64,000 nt of DNA from Flaviramulus sp. BrNp1-15 (GCF_022259695.1 NZ_CP092099.1:3308001-3372000); one strand, 5' to 3'; counted from the first letter of the stretch, positions 24,338 to 33,057 are shown. Numbers and translations are program-made. Notes: generated by a model not told the origin, from the letters alone.

Positions 24338-24643
24338 ATGGGATTATTTGATTTCCTATTCGGAAATAAAAACGAGATGATTAAAGATTTTCAAAATAGA
24401 AACGCCATTATTATAGATGTTCGCACTACTGCAGAATACAAACAAGGCGCTATAGCGGGTTCAAAAAACATACCGCTACAAATTATCAATTCAAAAATTA
24501 GTGAAATAAAAAAACATAACAAACCTGTTATTACTTGTTGCGCAAGTGGCATGCGCTCTGGAAGCGCTGCTTCTATTTTAAAAAGCAACGGTATTGAAGC
24601 CATTAATGGCGGTGGTTGGGCAAGTTTGAATAGTAAATTATAA
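24338..24643 (+). CDS. Rhodanese-like domain protein
   Basis: A 101-residue single rhodanese domain without signal peptide. The active-site loop CASGMRS begins with Cys68 and has the CxxGxR form, as in active sulfurtransferases, and the N-terminal block NAIIIDVRTTAEYKQGAIAG is typical. It probably carries persulfide sulfur in the cytoplasm. The stop codon overlaps the end of the convergent DUF4230 gene by 6 bp. Substrate and partner are unknown; neither neighbour points to one. Confidence 0.92.
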   Translation: MGLFDFLFGNKNEMIKDFQNRNAIIIDVRTTAEYKQGAIAGSKNIPLQIINSKISEIKKHNKPVITCCASGMRSGSAASILKSNGIEAINGGGWASLNSKL

Positions 24644-25252
24644 TTTAAGGTTTTCTAAATCTCTAACGGACTGCATTGGGTTTTCGTTATATTTTAACGT
24701 CCAACCCAATGAGTTTGTTAGTATGTAGAATTTAGAAAGCTCGCTTATCAACCTATTTTTTGCATTGGCTTTTAAATCGGAATTTTCCAGTTTTTTATTA
24801 AGAGAAGCTTTTACAATAGTTTTAATAGCGTTATAATCTTCAGCTTTAAAAGGATTTAAAAAATCGGACTGAATATCGTAATATTCTAAATCTGGATTAA
24901 TTTTTATTTCTTCTTCAGGAATACTTAAAATAGTTAGTGTTTTAGTTTGTTCGTCTACTTCATATTCAATTTTACTTAAATCATAAGCAATAGTAACATC
25001 GGCATTTACAACTACAAGTGCCTTCTTTTCTGAAGTGAAATACTCCCCAAAAATGTCCTTTGAGTTTTTGTAGTTAAAAACCTCACTAAAATGTCCTTCG
25101 GTTACAACAAGTTTACCAACATTTTTAATTTGTTCTTGAATAAGTGCAGAACTTTCTTGAAGTACAATTTTATCTTCTCGCTTATCACCACAATACTTAA
25201 AGGTGAATAAAACAATTAATGTGATTACAACACCGAATAGAATTTTTCGCAT
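24638..25252 (-). CDS. DUF4230 domain-containing protein
   Basis: A 204-residue protein with an N-terminal membrane segment or signal (KILFGVVITLIVLFTFKYC) and an extracytoplasmic DUF4230 domain: QEQIKNVGKLVVTEGHFSEV, ALVVVNADVTIAYDLSKIEY and a closing helical part (AKNRLISELSKFYILTNSLG). Function is unknown. It is convergent with the rhodanese gene (6-bp overlap). Its leader is odd: an intrinsic-terminator-like hairpin ends about 20 nt before the ATG, and an 8-nt copy of the terminator's 5' arm touches the start codon. This suggests attenuation (see 25253-25310). Confidence 0.88.
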   Translation of the reverse strand: MRKILFGVVITLIVLFTFKYCGDKREDKIVLQESSALIQEQIKNVGKLVVTEGHFSEVFNYKNSKDIFGEYFTSEKKALVVVNADVTIAYDLSKIEYEVDEQTKTLTILSIPEEEIKINPDLEYYDIQSDFLNPFKAEDYNAIKTIVKASLNKKLENSDLKANAKNRLISELSKFYILTNSLGWTLKYNENPMQSVRDLENLKL

Positions 25253-25310
25253 GTACTAATGTAAACAAAAAAACATTAGTTTCCTTCGACATAAGAAGTC
25301 TAACTAATGT
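25253..25310 (-). promoter_or_regulatory. Attenuator-like leader of the DUF4230 gene
   Basis: On the minus strand, ACATTAGTT (25310-25302) pairs with AACTAATGT (25281-25273) and, with an inner CTTC/GAAG stem, forms a hairpin followed by six to seven T: an intrinsic terminator only about 20 nt before the ATG. A third segment, ACATTAGT (25262-25255), is identical to the first eight bases of the 5' arm and ends 2 nt before the start codon. The middle segment can pair with either one, giving two exclusive structures. Regulation by switching between them is inference. Confidence 0.4.
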
Positions 25311-25400
25311 AATTAAATAGATTGCTAATAACACTGCTAAAGTAAGTTGAATGTTTCGTTAACTCATTAACTAAAAGTTAAACGAACATTAAACTATTAC

Positions 25401-25454
25401 AAAAAAAAACACCAATTGAAAAATCGTTTTATAGATTTCTGCAATTGATGTTTT
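25401..25454 (-). terminator. Rho-independent terminator of the GSCFA transcription unit
   Basis: On the minus strand a stem of AAACATCAATTG and CAATTGGTGTTT (25453-25442 and 25418-25407, one mismatch), widened by GAAATC/GATTTT, is followed directly by nine T. It lies about 120 bp behind the GSCFA stop. Confidence 0.8.
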
Positions 25455-25577
25455 AAATATGAACTGATTAATAGCGATTTAAAATTAATTTAATATGCGA
25501 AACCACTATCAATTTTTCGATTAAGTGTTATTAAAAAAGATTAAACGCAACAATTTAATTTACTGTTAGCTTTTGTC

Positions 25578-26522
25578 TTAAAAAGTAATATGAGAATATG
25601 ATTTCTTTAAAAACTCTTTTTTTTCTTCTAACTTTTGAAGAAATTTTTGATGTGCTTCAGAGTTTGGATTGAATGGTTTATGCTTAATTCCTTTTTGAAT
25701 AACATCAACCTCATCCATTGTTTTTGATGCTTTTTCGTTTAACCAAACCTGTTTAAACTTTTCCCAAATGTAATTAATAGCTGTTTCATTTGGGTGAATC
25801 ATATCTTCTGAATAAAACCTATAATCTCGAAGTTCGTCCATCATAATTTCATAAGATGGAAAATAAAACGATTGATTTTTAATCACTTCATGAAGTGCAG
25901 AAATTAAATGTGATTTACTCTGTGTATTTTCAATAAATCCATCTTTTAAATGACGAACAGGTGATACCGTAAAAATTACTGTTGCTTTATAATTTACACT
26001 TCTAATTAAGTTCAAAATATTTTGCAGTGAGTTAGAAATAGCTTCTACAGATAATAATTCTTTATCAAACTTTTTTTGAGGTATTTTATGGCAATTGGCA
26101 ACCAGCTTATTTGTTTTTTTAAAACGATATACCCAAGCGGTCCCTAAAGTAATGATGATATGTGTTGATTTTATTATTTGTTGATTTGTTAATCTGATTT
26201 TAGCATTTAAATCATTTAACAAGTTGTCTTTTGAAGTATTACTTAGTTTTGAATGTGCGTCAAAACAATGCCATTGCTCATTGTGATTAAATATATCATT
26301 TTCAGTATATATTTTTTCTTCAACAGCATCTTGTATTAGGGTTTCAATAGCTTTAGGCTGAAATAGAATTCCATAAGGATTTTGAAGGTTCTTAAACTTA
26401 AAATAATCTAACTTTTTTCCAATATTATCAGAAAAACAAGATCCCAAAAGCAACATATTAGAAGTATAGTCTATTAAGTTTTCAGACTGATTCTTTAATG
26501 GTATTTGGGTTTGAAGGTTCAT
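25578..26522 (-). CDS. GSCFA domain-containing protein
   Basis: A protein of about 314 residues named after its motif, seen here as LLLGSCFSDNIG near residue 24-35, where the Ser is the probable nucleophile of an SGNH-like hydrolase. The region KFKNLQNPYGILFQP and the later block VSPVRHLKDG, with SEDMIHPNETA near the C-terminus carrying the Asp/His pair, complete the fold. It is probably an acyl hydrolase; the substrate is unknown. The ATG at 26522 (MNLQTQIP) is chosen. The longer frame to 26543 would translate part of the left inverted repeat, which is non-coding elsewhere. It ends the minus-strand run alaS, GxxExxY, GSCFA. Confidence 0.9.
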   Translation of the reverse strand: MNLQTQIPLKNQSENLIDYTSNMLLLGSCFSDNIGKKLDYFKFKNLQNPYGILFQPKAIETLIQDAVEEKIYTENDIFNHNEQWHCFDAHSKLSNTSKDNLLNDLNAKIRLTNQQIIKSTHIIITLGTAWVYRFKKTNKLVANCHKIPQKKFDKELLSVEAISNSLQNILNLIRSVNYKATVIFTVSPVRHLKDGFIENTQSKSHLISALHEVIKNQSFYFPSYEIMMDELRDYRFYSEDMIHPNETAINYIWEKFKQVWLNEKASKTMDEVDVIQKGIKHKPFNPNSEAHQKFLQKLEEKKEFLKKSYSHITF

Positions 26523-26527
26523 TTCTT

Positions 26528-26552
26528 TCTCGCAAAGGCGCAAAGGCTCAAA
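26528..26552. repeat. Left inverted repeat of the GxxExxY element
   Basis: The sequence begins TCTCGCAAAGGCGCAAAG and continues GCTCAAA; it matches the reverse complement of 26959-26983 at 21 of 25 positions. It contains the short-period unit (G)CGCAAAG typical of a repeat class I recall from many bacterial genomes. It overlaps the leader of the GSCFA gene. Confidence 0.75.
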
Positions 26553-26561
26553 GATTTAAAA

Positions 26562-26954
26562 TTATAAACCATTTACTATTCTGGTTATTCCCGTTTTAAT
26601 TAACGGACTGTTAAAATTAATTAATAAGCCAAGTTTTAATCCAGATAATTTCAAATACGTTAATAATTGCTTTGGATGGACTGGATGAATTTCAGTGACC
26701 GATTTTATTTCAATAATAACTTTATTTTCTATAATTAAATCTGTTCTAAACCCTAAGTCGAGTGTTTTATTTTTCCAAATAACCGGTAATTGCTTTTGCC
26801 TTTCAACTTTTAAACCTATTTGAGTTAATTCTGAAAATAAAATTTCCTCATAAACAGATTCTAACAATCCTGGTCCAAGATTTACATGTATATGATAACA
26901 GCAATCTACAATTATTGATGCTAAATCATTCTCATAATATTCATCTTCACTCAT
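26562..26954 (-). CDS. GxxExxY protein (PD-(D/E)XK nuclease-like)
   Basis: A 130-residue protein with the family motif in GPGLLESVYEEIL (about 27-39), where G, E and Y give the name. The fold resembles PD-(D/E)XK nucleases (PF13366): an Asp in FRTDLIIENKVIIEIKSV and the Glu-Ile-Lys of the same strand pair form a possible Asp-Glu-X-Lys active site near residues 74-86. The helix HPKQLLTYLKLSGLKLGLLI and NF strand complete the core. Its biological role is unknown. It is separated from alaS by 33 bp and from GSCFA by 40 bp, and both gaps are almost entirely made of matching inverted repeats. Confidence 0.92.
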   Translation of the reverse strand: MSEDEYYENDLASIIVDCCYHIHVNLGPGLLESVYEEILFSELTQIGLKVERQKQLPVIWKNKTLDLGFRTDLIIENKVIIEIKSVTEIHPVHPKQLLTYLKLSGLKLGLLINFNSPLIKTGITRIVNGL

Positions 26955-26958
26955 AATA

Positions 26959-26983
26959 TTTGCGTCTTAGCGACTTTGCGAGA
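26959..26983. repeat. Right inverted repeat of the GxxExxY element
   Basis: The sequence begins TTTGCGTCTTAGCGACTT and ends TGCGAGA; its reverse complement equals the left repeat at 21 of 25 positions, including the first ten bases TCTCGCAAAG. It lies between the GxxExxY start codon and the alaS stop codon. Confidence 0.75.
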
Positions 26984-26987
26984 CAGA

Positions 26988-29600
26988 TTAATTTAAATAA
27001 TCCTTTGCTCTTTCTAAAGCTTTTGGAATTCCTCCAGGGTTTTTACCTCCAGCAGTTGCAAAAAATGGTTGTCCACCACCACCTCCGTGAATAAGCTTTC
27101 CTAATTCTCTAACTACTTGTCCTGCATTTAAACCCTTACTAGCCACCAATTCTTTTGAGATATAACAGGTTAGAAATACTTTACCTTCTTTTTCGCTAGC
27201 AAATAAAACAAATAGATTATCAAACTGACTTCCCAAATCAAAAGCAACATCTTTTAAGCCAGCAGCATCTAAATCTAACTTTTTAGCTAAAAATTGAACT
27301 CCATTAATTTCGGTAAGTTCGTTTTTAAGTTCACCTTTAACATTTTTGGCTTTATCTTTTAACAAGCTTTCTATTTGCTTTTTTAAATCAGCATTTTCAT
27401 CCTGTAAACTCTGTAATGCTTTTACAGGCTCTTTTGCATTGTTAAGCATAGTTTTCATTTCTGAATAGGCTTTACTGTTTTCAAAGAAAAATTCTTTAGC
27501 AGCCTCATTTGTAATAGCCTCAACACGACGTATTCCAGCAGCAACAGCACTTTCTGAAACGATTTTAAAATGCCAAATATCACTAGTATTATTAACATGT
27601 GTACCACCACAAAGCTCTATGGATTGTCCAAAACGAATAGCACGAACTGTATCTCCGTATTTTTCACCAAACAAACTCATTGCACCTTCTGCAACAGCTT
27701 CTTCTTTTGGCATATTTCGTTTTTCAATTAGCGGTAGTTTTTCAGCAATTCTTGCGTTTACAAAAGCTTCAACATCGTTTAATTCTTCCTGAGAAACCTT
27801 AGAAAAATGTGAAAAATCAAATCGTAAATATTTGTCGTGTACAGCACTTCCTTTTTGTTCAACATGAGTGCCTAAAATTTCTCTTAAAGCTTGGTGTAAT
27901 AAATGAGTTGCTGTATGATTACATTCGGTTTTGTATCGTTGATTTTCATTAACAACGGCTTTAAAACTTTCGTTTAAGTGTTTTGGCAAGTTTTTACTAA
28001 AGTGAATAATAACATTATTCTCTTTTTTAGTATCTAAAATATAAATAACATCGCCGTGTGTATCTTCTAAAAACCCTTTATCTCCAACTTGTCCGCCACC
28101 TTCTGGATAAAACGGTGTTAAATTAAACACCAATTGATACATTTCTCCATCTTTTTTGGAGGTTACTTTTCTGTATTTTGTAATCTTAACATTAGCTTCA
28201 AGCGCATCGTAGCCTATAAACTCTTCTTCGGCATCATCAGATAAAATTGTCCAGTCGTCTGTACTCATTTCGCTTGCTGCACGCGATCTATTCTTTTGTT
28301 TTTGAAGCTCCTCATTAAATCCTTTTTCATCAAGTTTTAAACCTTTTTCTGAAAGAATTAAAGCTGTTAAATCTATTGGAAAACCGAACGTATCATATAA
28401 TTCAAAAGCTTTTTCACCCGAAACGATATCTCCTTTTGTTTCTTCAACTATTCTATTCAAAAGGATTAAACCTTGATCTAAAGTTCGTAAAAACGATTGC
28501 TCTTCTTCTTTAATTACATTTTTAATCAGTTGCTTTTGTGTTTTCATCTCTGGGAAAGCATCTCCCATTTTAGCACTTAAAACTTCAACTAGTTTGTAAA
28601 TAAAAGGTTCTTTTTTATCTAAAAATGTAAATCCGTAACGAACAGCACGACGCAAAATTCTTCTAATTACATAACCTGCACCATTATTACTTGGTAACTG
28701 CCCGTCTGCAATTGAAAACGCTACAGCTCGAACGTGGTCTGATATTACACGAATAGCAACATCTACTTTTTCATCTTTACCATATTCTTTAGCACTAATG
28801 GCTTCAATTTCTCTAATAATTGGTGTAAAAACATCAGTGTCGTAATTAGACTGAACACCTTGTAAAACCATACACAAACGCTCAAATCCCATACCGGTAT
28901 CAATATGTTTATTTGGTAAAGCCTCTAATGCACCATTAGCTTTACGGTTGTATTGCATGAAAACCAAATTCCATATTTCAACTACTTGAGGGTGATCTTC
29001 GTTAACTAAATCTTTACCTGAAATTTTTGCTTTTTCATTAGCAGAACGAATATCAACATGTATCTCACTACAAGGTCCACAAGGTCCTTGATCTCCCATT
29101 TCCCAAAAGTTATCTTTTTTATTGCCTTTTAAAATACGATCTTCTGCGATGTATTGCTTCCAGATATCATAAGCTTCGGTATCCATTGGAGTACCATCTT
29201 CATCATCACCTTCAAAAACAGTAACGTATAGAATATCTTTATCAATCTTATAAACTTCAGTTAACAATTCCCAAGCCCAAGCTATTGCTTCTTTTTTAAA
29301 GTAATCGCCAAAACTCCAGTTACCTAACATTTCAAATAAAGTGTGATGGTAAGTATCGTAACCAACTTCTTCTAAATCGTTATGCTTTCCTGAAACACGT
29401 AAACACTTTTGTGTATCTGCTAAACGATTATTCTTTGGTTTGGCATTACCTAAAAAATATTCTTTAAAAGGCGCCATACCAGAATTTACAAACATTAAAG
29501 TTGGGTCGTCTTTTAAAACCATTGGTGCAGATGGAACTATACTATGTTTTTTCCCTTCAAAAAAACTTAAAAATTGAGATCTAATATCTTGTGACTTCAT
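26988..29600 (-). CDS. alaS: Alanine--tRNA ligase
   Basis: Charges tRNA-Ala in the cytoplasm. The 870-residue protein is full length with the class II catalytic domain ([34 protein letters not shown] and [12 protein letters not shown]), tRNA-recognition domain, editing domain with zinc motifs HTATHLLHQ (about 560) and CGGTHVNN (about 664), and a C-terminal DHHA1-type domain with Gly-rich [15 protein letters not shown]. The start at 29600 gives the standard [11 protein letters not shown]-terminus. It is divergent from the M23 peptidase gene across 140 bp with a perfect 20-bp AT-rich palindrome (29668-29687). It is followed by the GxxExxY element on the same strand. Identification is certain. 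Confidence 0.98.
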   Translation of the reverse strand: MKSQDIRSQFLSFFEGKKHSIVPSAPMVLKDDPTLMFVNSGMAPFKEYFLGNAKPKNNRLADTQKCLRVSGKHNDLEEVGYDTYHHTLFEMLGNWSFGDYFKKEAIAWAWELLTEVYKIDKDILYVTVFEGDDEDGTPMDTEAYDIWKQYIAEDRILKGNKKDNFWEMGDQGPCGPCSEIHVDIRSANEKAKISGKDLVNEDHPQVVEIWNLVFMQYNRKANGALEALPNKHIDTGMGFERLCMVLQGVQSNYDTDVFTPIIREIEAISAKEYGKDEKVDVAIRVISDHVRAVAFSIADGQLPSNNGAGYVIRRILRRAVRYGFTFLDKKEPFIYKLVEVLSAKMGDAFPEMKTQKQLIKNVIKEEEQSFLRTLDQGLILLNRIVEETKGDIVSGEKAFELYDTFGFPIDLTALILSEKGLKLDEKGFNEELQKQKNRSRAASEMSTDDWTILSDDAEEEFIGYDALEANVKITKYRKVTSKKDGEMYQLVFNLTPFYPEGGGQVGDKGFLEDTHGDVIYILDTKKENNVIIHFSKNLPKHLNESFKAVVNENQRYKTECNHTATHLLHQALREILGTHVEQKGSAVHDKYLRFDFSHFSKVSQEELNDVEAFVNARIAEKLPLIEKRNMPKEEAVAEGAMSLFGEKYGDTVRAIRFGQSIELCGGTHVNNTSDIWHFKIVSESAVAAGIRRVEAITNEAAKEFFFENSKAYSEMKTMLNNAKEPVKALQSLQDENADLKKQIESLLKDKAKNVKGELKNELTEINGVQFLAKKLDLDAAGLKDVAFDLGSQFDNLFVLFASEKEGKVFLTCYISKELVASKGLNAGQVVRELGKLIHGGGGGQPFFATAGGKNPGGIPKALERAKDYLN

Positions 29601-29667
29601 TAACTTAAACAGTTACTATTTTGTTAAATTATATTAATTGCAAAACAATTTTTATCTTTACTCGTTA

Positions 29668-29687
29668 TTTTAAACTTAAGTTTAAAA
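29668..29687. repeat. Perfect AT-rich 20-bp palindrome in the alaS/M23 divergent gap
   Basis: TTTTAAACTT and AAGTTTAAAA (29668-29677, 29678-29687) are exact inverse complements with no spacer. A further 7-bp pair CACTTTA/TAAAGTG lies at 29702-29718. Either could be an operator; in such AT-rich DNA chance is also possible. Confidence 0.35.
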
Positions 29688-29740
29688 ATTAATATGGATT
29701 ACACTTTAATATAAAGTGCAAAAATAGCATAAATTGCGAT

Positions 29741-30712
29741 ATGAGTAAGGTAAAATATTATTACGATGCCGAGTCACTTTCTTATAGAAAAATAGAACGC
29801 AAAAAACGTACTACATTTAAGTATGCATCTTTATTTATTATAGCAGCTGGTTTATTTGGTTTTATGTTCGTTTTTATTGCTAGTCAATATGTAGAATCTC
29901 CTAAAGAACGTGCTTTAAAAAGAGAGTTACAAAACGCTCAATTACAATTTGAATTGCTTAATAAAAAAATGGAGCAAGCTGAAGCTGTTTTGTCTAATAT
30001 TGCTGATAGAGATAATAATATATATCGTGTTTATTTTGAAGCAAACCCTATACCAGAAGAACAACGTAAAGCTGGGTTTGGTGGTATTAATAGGTATAAA
30101 AGTTTAGAAGGATTTGATAATTCTAAATTAATTATAGAAAGTAATAAACGATTAGATATTTTACAAAAACAAATTGTGGTTCAGTCTAGATCTCTAGATG
30201 AAATCGCAATACTTGCTGAAGAAAAAGAAAAACTTTTAGCTGCAATTCCTGCTATACAACCAGTTAGCAATGAAGACTTAACACGTATGGCCTCTGGTTA
30301 CGGCATGCGATCGGACCCTTTTACTAAAGCCAGAAAAATGCACTGGGGTATGGATTTTACTGCACCAAGAGGCACACCTATTTATGCTAGTGGTGATGGC
30401 GTTGTAGAACGTGCCGATAGTAATTCTTCTGGATACGGAAAACATATTAGAATAGATCACGGTTATGGGTATACAAGTTTATATGCGCATTTGTACAAAT
30501 ACAATGTTAGAAAAAACCAAAAAGTTAAACGTGGCGATTTAATTGGTTTTGTTGGTAGCACAGGACGATCAGAAGCACCACATTTACACTATGAAATATT
30601 TAAAGATGGTGATCGTATTAACCCAATAAACTTTTACTACGGTAGTTTAACAGCCGAAGAATTTAATGAGTTATTAGAGCATGCTTCATTAGAAAATCAA
30701 TCTTTAGATTAA
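29741..30712 (+). CDS. M23 family metallopeptidase (peptidoglycan endopeptidase-like)
   Basis: A 323-residue inner-membrane protein: a short cytoplasmic N-terminus, one TM segment near 28-49 (ASLFIIAAGLFGFMFVFIA), a coiled-coil region about 55-90, and a C-terminal LytM/M23 domain at about 185-300. The zinc ligands are visible as His201 and Asp205 in KMHWGMD and the His pair in APHLHYE near 280-282, so the site looks intact. Such proteins cleave or organise peptidoglycan cross-links. Its stop overlaps the start of the MerR gene (TAATG), a pairing I recall as conserved in Bacteroidota, so expression is coupled. Confidence 0.93.
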   Translation: MSKVKYYYDAESLSYRKIERKKRTTFKYASLFIIAAGLFGFMFVFIASQYVESPKERALKRELQNAQLQFELLNKKMEQAEAVLSNIADRDNNIYRVYFEANPIPEEQRKAGFGGINRYKSLEGFDNSKLIIESNKRLDILQKQIVVQSRSLDEIAILAEEKEKLLAAIPAIQPVSNEDLTRMASGYGMRSDPFTKARKMHWGMDFTAPRGTPIYASGDGVVERADSNSSGYGKHIRIDHGYGYTSLYAHLYKYNVRKNQKVKRGDLIGFVGSTGRSEAPHLHYEIFKDGDRINPINFYYGSLTAEEFNELLEHASLENQSLD

Positions 30713-31041
30713 TGCACATAGATTTACCCGAAAAACGATATTACAGCATTGGCGAAGTAGCCAAAGCATTTGGCGTTAATACCTCTTTAGTTCGTTTTTG
30801 GGAAAAAGAATTTGATGTACTAAAACCCAAAAAAAACGCAAAAGGTAATCGTAAATTCACTCCAGAAGACATAAAAAACCTTAAATTTATATACCATTTA
30901 GTAAAAGAGCGTGGTTTTACTCTAGAAGGTGCGAAAACACATTTAAAAGAAGACAAAAAACAAGCGCTTAGTAATTTTGAAATTATTAATAAACTTGAAG
31001 ATATTAAAAGTCAACTTATTAAAATAAAAGAACATCTTTAG
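30712..31041 (+). CDS. MerR family transcriptional regulator
   Basis: A 109-residue DNA-binding protein with a MerR-type winged helix-turn-helix: KRYYSIGEVAKAFGVNTSLV then RFWEKEFDVLKPKKN, followed by the second helix pair FTPEDIKNLKFIYHLVKERG with FTLEGAKTHL. The C-terminus is short with a coiled coil (INKLEDIKSQLIKIKEHL) and has no effector-binding domain, so no ligand can be assigned. It starts within the stop of the M23 peptidase gene (1-nt overlap). It may act on cell-envelope genes, but the target is not evident in the window. Confidence 0.92.
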   Translation: MHIDLPEKRYYSIGEVAKAFGVNTSLVRFWEKEFDVLKPKKNAKGNRKFTPEDIKNLKFIYHLVKERGFTLEGAKTHLKEDKKQALSNFEIINKLEDIKSQLIKIKEHL

Positions 31042-31129
31042 TATTTTTATATTACATAAACATGTAACTTTTACAGATATTTTGTGTCTAACAAACAACA
31101 ATTAAAACAACATCTAAAAACTAACTATT

Positions 31130-31726
31130 ATGAAGAAATGGCTCATTCCAGTTATTATTATTGCGCTTATAGCATTTGCTCTTTACTCTTGGGGAAAAGG
31201 ATTTAATAATACTGCCGTAAACCTTAATGAAAACGTTAAAGAATCTTGGGGAAATGTTCAAACCTCATATCAAAGAAGAAATGATTTAATAGGAAATTTG
31301 GTAAACACTGTAAAAGGTGCTGCTGATTTTGAAAAAAGCACACTTGAAGCTGTTATTAAAGCAAGAAGTGAAGCTACTAAAACAACAATCGATCCTACTA
31401 ACATTACACCAGAACAATTACAACAATTTAATCAAGCTCAAGGCGGACTTAGTAGCGCACTTTCTAGATTATTAGTTACGGTAGAGCGTTATCCAGAACT
31501 AAAAGCAAATCAAAACTTTTTAAAGTTACAGGATGAATTAACAAGTACTGAAAATACGATTCAAACAGCTAGAACCAGATATAATGAGGCTATAAAACCT
31601 TATAATATTCATGTAAACGAATTTCCTAATTCTATACTAGCTGGAATTTTAAATTTTGATGAAAAACCTTATTTCGATGCTGAAGCTGGAGCCGACAAAC
31701 CAGTAAACGTCGATTTCTCAAACTAA
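31130..31726 (+). CDS. lemA: LemA family protein
   Basis: A 198-residue inner-membrane protein: N-terminal TM segment (LIPVIIIALIAFALYSWG), a short extracytoplasmic stretch NNTAVNLNENVKESWGNVQT and a helical bundle with YQRRNDLIGNLVNTVKG, the family hallmark of LemA. The block YPELKANQNFLKLQDELT near 120-137 is also diagnostic. LemA proteins are of unknown function and are often encoded with TPM-domain proteins, as here: two TPM genes follow at 5 bp and a few bases. The three look like one operon. Confidence 0.95.
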   Translation: MKKWLIPVIIIALIAFALYSWGKGFNNTAVNLNENVKESWGNVQTSYQRRNDLIGNLVNTVKGAADFEKSTLEAVIKARSEATKTTIDPTNITPEQLQQFNQAQGGLSSALSRLLVTVERYPELKANQNFLKLQDELTSTENTIQTARTRYNEAIKPYNIHVNEFPNSILAGILNFDEKPYFDAEAGADKPVNVDFSN

Positions 31727-31731
31727 AAATC

Positions 31732-32169
31732 ATGTCTAAAATTGAAGATTTTCTTTCTCCTGAAGAAGAACAGGAAATCATTGAAGCAATTAGATTAGCA
31801 GAAAAAAACACCTCTGGAGAAATTCGTGTGCATATAGAAAAGACATCAAACACAGATGTTTTTAACCGTGCCATGGAAGTATTTCACAATTTAAAAATGG
31901 ATAACACAAAACTCCAGAATGGTGTGTTAATATATGTGGCTGTAGACGACAAAACTTTTGTGATTTATGGTGATAAAGGTATTAATGATGTGGTTTCTAA
32001 AGATTTTTGGGACAGCACAAAAAACATTATGCAATCGCACTTTAAATCTGGTCATTTTAAAAAAGGCTTAATAGAAGGAATTTTAAAAGCTGGAGAACAA
32101 CTAGAAAATTACTTCCCTTGGCAACATACAGACGTTGATGAGTTACCAAATAACATCTCTAAAGGTTGA
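31732..32169 (+). CDS. TPM domain protein, cytoplasmic
   Basis: A 145-residue protein with no signal peptide or membrane segment. It has the TPM (PF04536) pattern: FLSPEEEQEIIEAIRLAEKN, SGEIRVHIEK, NGVLIYVAVDDKTFVIYGDK and the helix GILKAGEQLENYFPW. TPM domains are found in plant Psb32/TLP18.3 and bacterial membrane proteins and have been reported to have phosphatase activity in the plant form. Its position between lemA (5 bp) and the membrane TPM gene indicates shared expression. The function in bacteria is unknown. Confidence 0.9.
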   Translation: MSKIEDFLSPEEEQEIIEAIRLAEKNTSGEIRVHIEKTSNTDVFNRAMEVFHNLKMDNTKLQNGVLIYVAVDDKTFVIYGDKGINDVVSKDFWDSTKNIMQSHFKSGHFKKGLIEGILKAGEQLENYFPWQHTDVDELPNNISKG

Positions 32170-32177
32170 GTTTTAGT

Positions 32178-33029
32178 ATGCAACATATAATAAATAACAT
32201 AAAGTCATTACTATTAAATAAAAGACTTTATGTTTTTACTTTTTTATTTACTTTTCTATCTTTCAACCTTTCATTTGCGCAGTTTGATGTTCCTAAAATC
32301 CCGCAAGAACAAACTAGTGTTTATGATTATATAAAGTTGCTTTCTCCATCTCAAAAAAATAATCTTGAACAAAAATTAATTAAATACTCAGACACTACAT
32401 CTACGCAAATAGTAGTCGCAATAATAAGTTCAACTAATGGTGAGAATATTGGTTTATTGGCTCCAAGATGGGCTCATAAGTGGGGAGTTGGGCAAGCCAA
32501 GGAAGACAACGGTGTTTTTATATTACTAGCTAAAGATGATAGAAAAATCTGGATTTCTCCAGGTTATGGCGTAGAGCATAAATTAACTGCTGGTATTACT
32601 GGTGAGCTTATAAGAAATGTAATTATTCCAGAATTTAAAAAAAATGATTACTACAGTGGCCTTGACAAAGGTTCTGATGCCATTTTTGAAATTCTAAATG
32701 GCGAATATAAAGGCACTCGTAAAACATCAAATAATGATGAATTCCCCATTGGTTTTATAATAATTCTCATTTTTATATTTATTATCATTTTAATCTCTAT
32801 ATCTAAAAGCAAACGCGGTGGTGGAGGAGGCAATAGAGGTCGTAGATCTACAGGAAGTGATATTCTAGAAGCCATTATTTTAAGTAATATGGGACGTGGT
32901 AGTTACCGAAAAGGTTCTTCCAGCGGTTGGGGTGGTAGCTCTGGTGGAGGAAGTTTTGGAGGCGGCGGCTTCGGTGGAGGTTTTGGAGGCGGTGGCTTCT
33001 CTGGAGGTGGTGCTGGTGGTAGTTGGTAA
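32178..33029 (+). CDS. TPM domain membrane protein with Gly-rich tail
   Basis: A protein of about 283 residues with a signal peptide (LYVFTFLFTFLSFNLSFAQ), an extracytoplasmic TPM domain (about 35-175: VYDYIKLLSPSQKNNLEQKL, TQIVVAIISSTNGENIG, NGVFILLAKDDRKIWISPGY), one TM helix near 195-215 and a Ser/Gly-rich tail ending in GGGFGGGFGGGGFSGGGAG-type repeats. This is the usual form of TPM proteins that end in a Gly-rich region. The ATG at 32178 is preferred over a TTG at 32166 that overlaps the stop of the preceding gene. It is the last gene of the lemA-TPM-TPM unit. Function unknown. Confidence 0.9.
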   Translation: MQHIINNIKSLLLNKRLYVFTFLFTFLSFNLSFAQFDVPKIPQEQTSVYDYIKLLSPSQKNNLEQKLIKYSDTTSTQIVVAIISSTNGENIGLLAPRWAHKWGVGQAKEDNGVFILLAKDDRKIWISPGYGVEHKLTAGITGELIRNVIIPEFKKNDYYSGLDKGSDAIFEILNGEYKGTRKTSNNDEFPIGFIIILIFIFIIILISISKSKRGGGGGNRGRRSTGSDILEAIILSNMGRGSYRKGSSSGWGGSSGGGSFGGGGFGGGFGGGGFSGGGAGGSW

Positions 33030-33057
33030 ACCTAAACACCACCAAATTACCTCACAA

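Larger units (their letters stand above)
25253..25577. other. Non-coding gap of 325 bp between DUF4230 and GSCFA genes
   Basis: No gene was found on either strand. It contains a strong minus-strand terminator (25401-25454) that ends the alaS-GxxExxY-GSCFA run, a possible minus-strand -7 box TACTTTAG (25344-25337) that could drive DUF4230, and the attenuator-like leader at 25253-25310. The part from 25455 to 25577 shows no structure beyond AT-richness. Confidence 0.6.
26528..26983. mobile_element. Putative non-autonomous element: GxxExxY gene framed by inverted repeats
   Basis: A 456-bp unit consists of a single gene of 393 bp plus 25-bp inverted repeats at both ends. It fits precisely between the stop of alaS (26988) and the start of the GSCFA gene (26522). 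There is no transposase, and no target duplication was recognised. The pattern of a PD-(D/E)XK-like gene with matching terminal repeats suggests a mobile or selfish unit whose nuclease could help its own spread. Mobility is inference; the repeats and their placement are seen directly. Confidence 0.45.

Noticed and set aside
25355-25395. GTTAAC and GTTAAAC words in the DUF4230/GSCFA gap as a possible second attC
   Set aside because: There is no outer stem or matching RYYYAAC partner as in 2650-2779; in AT-rich DNA these words are frequent.
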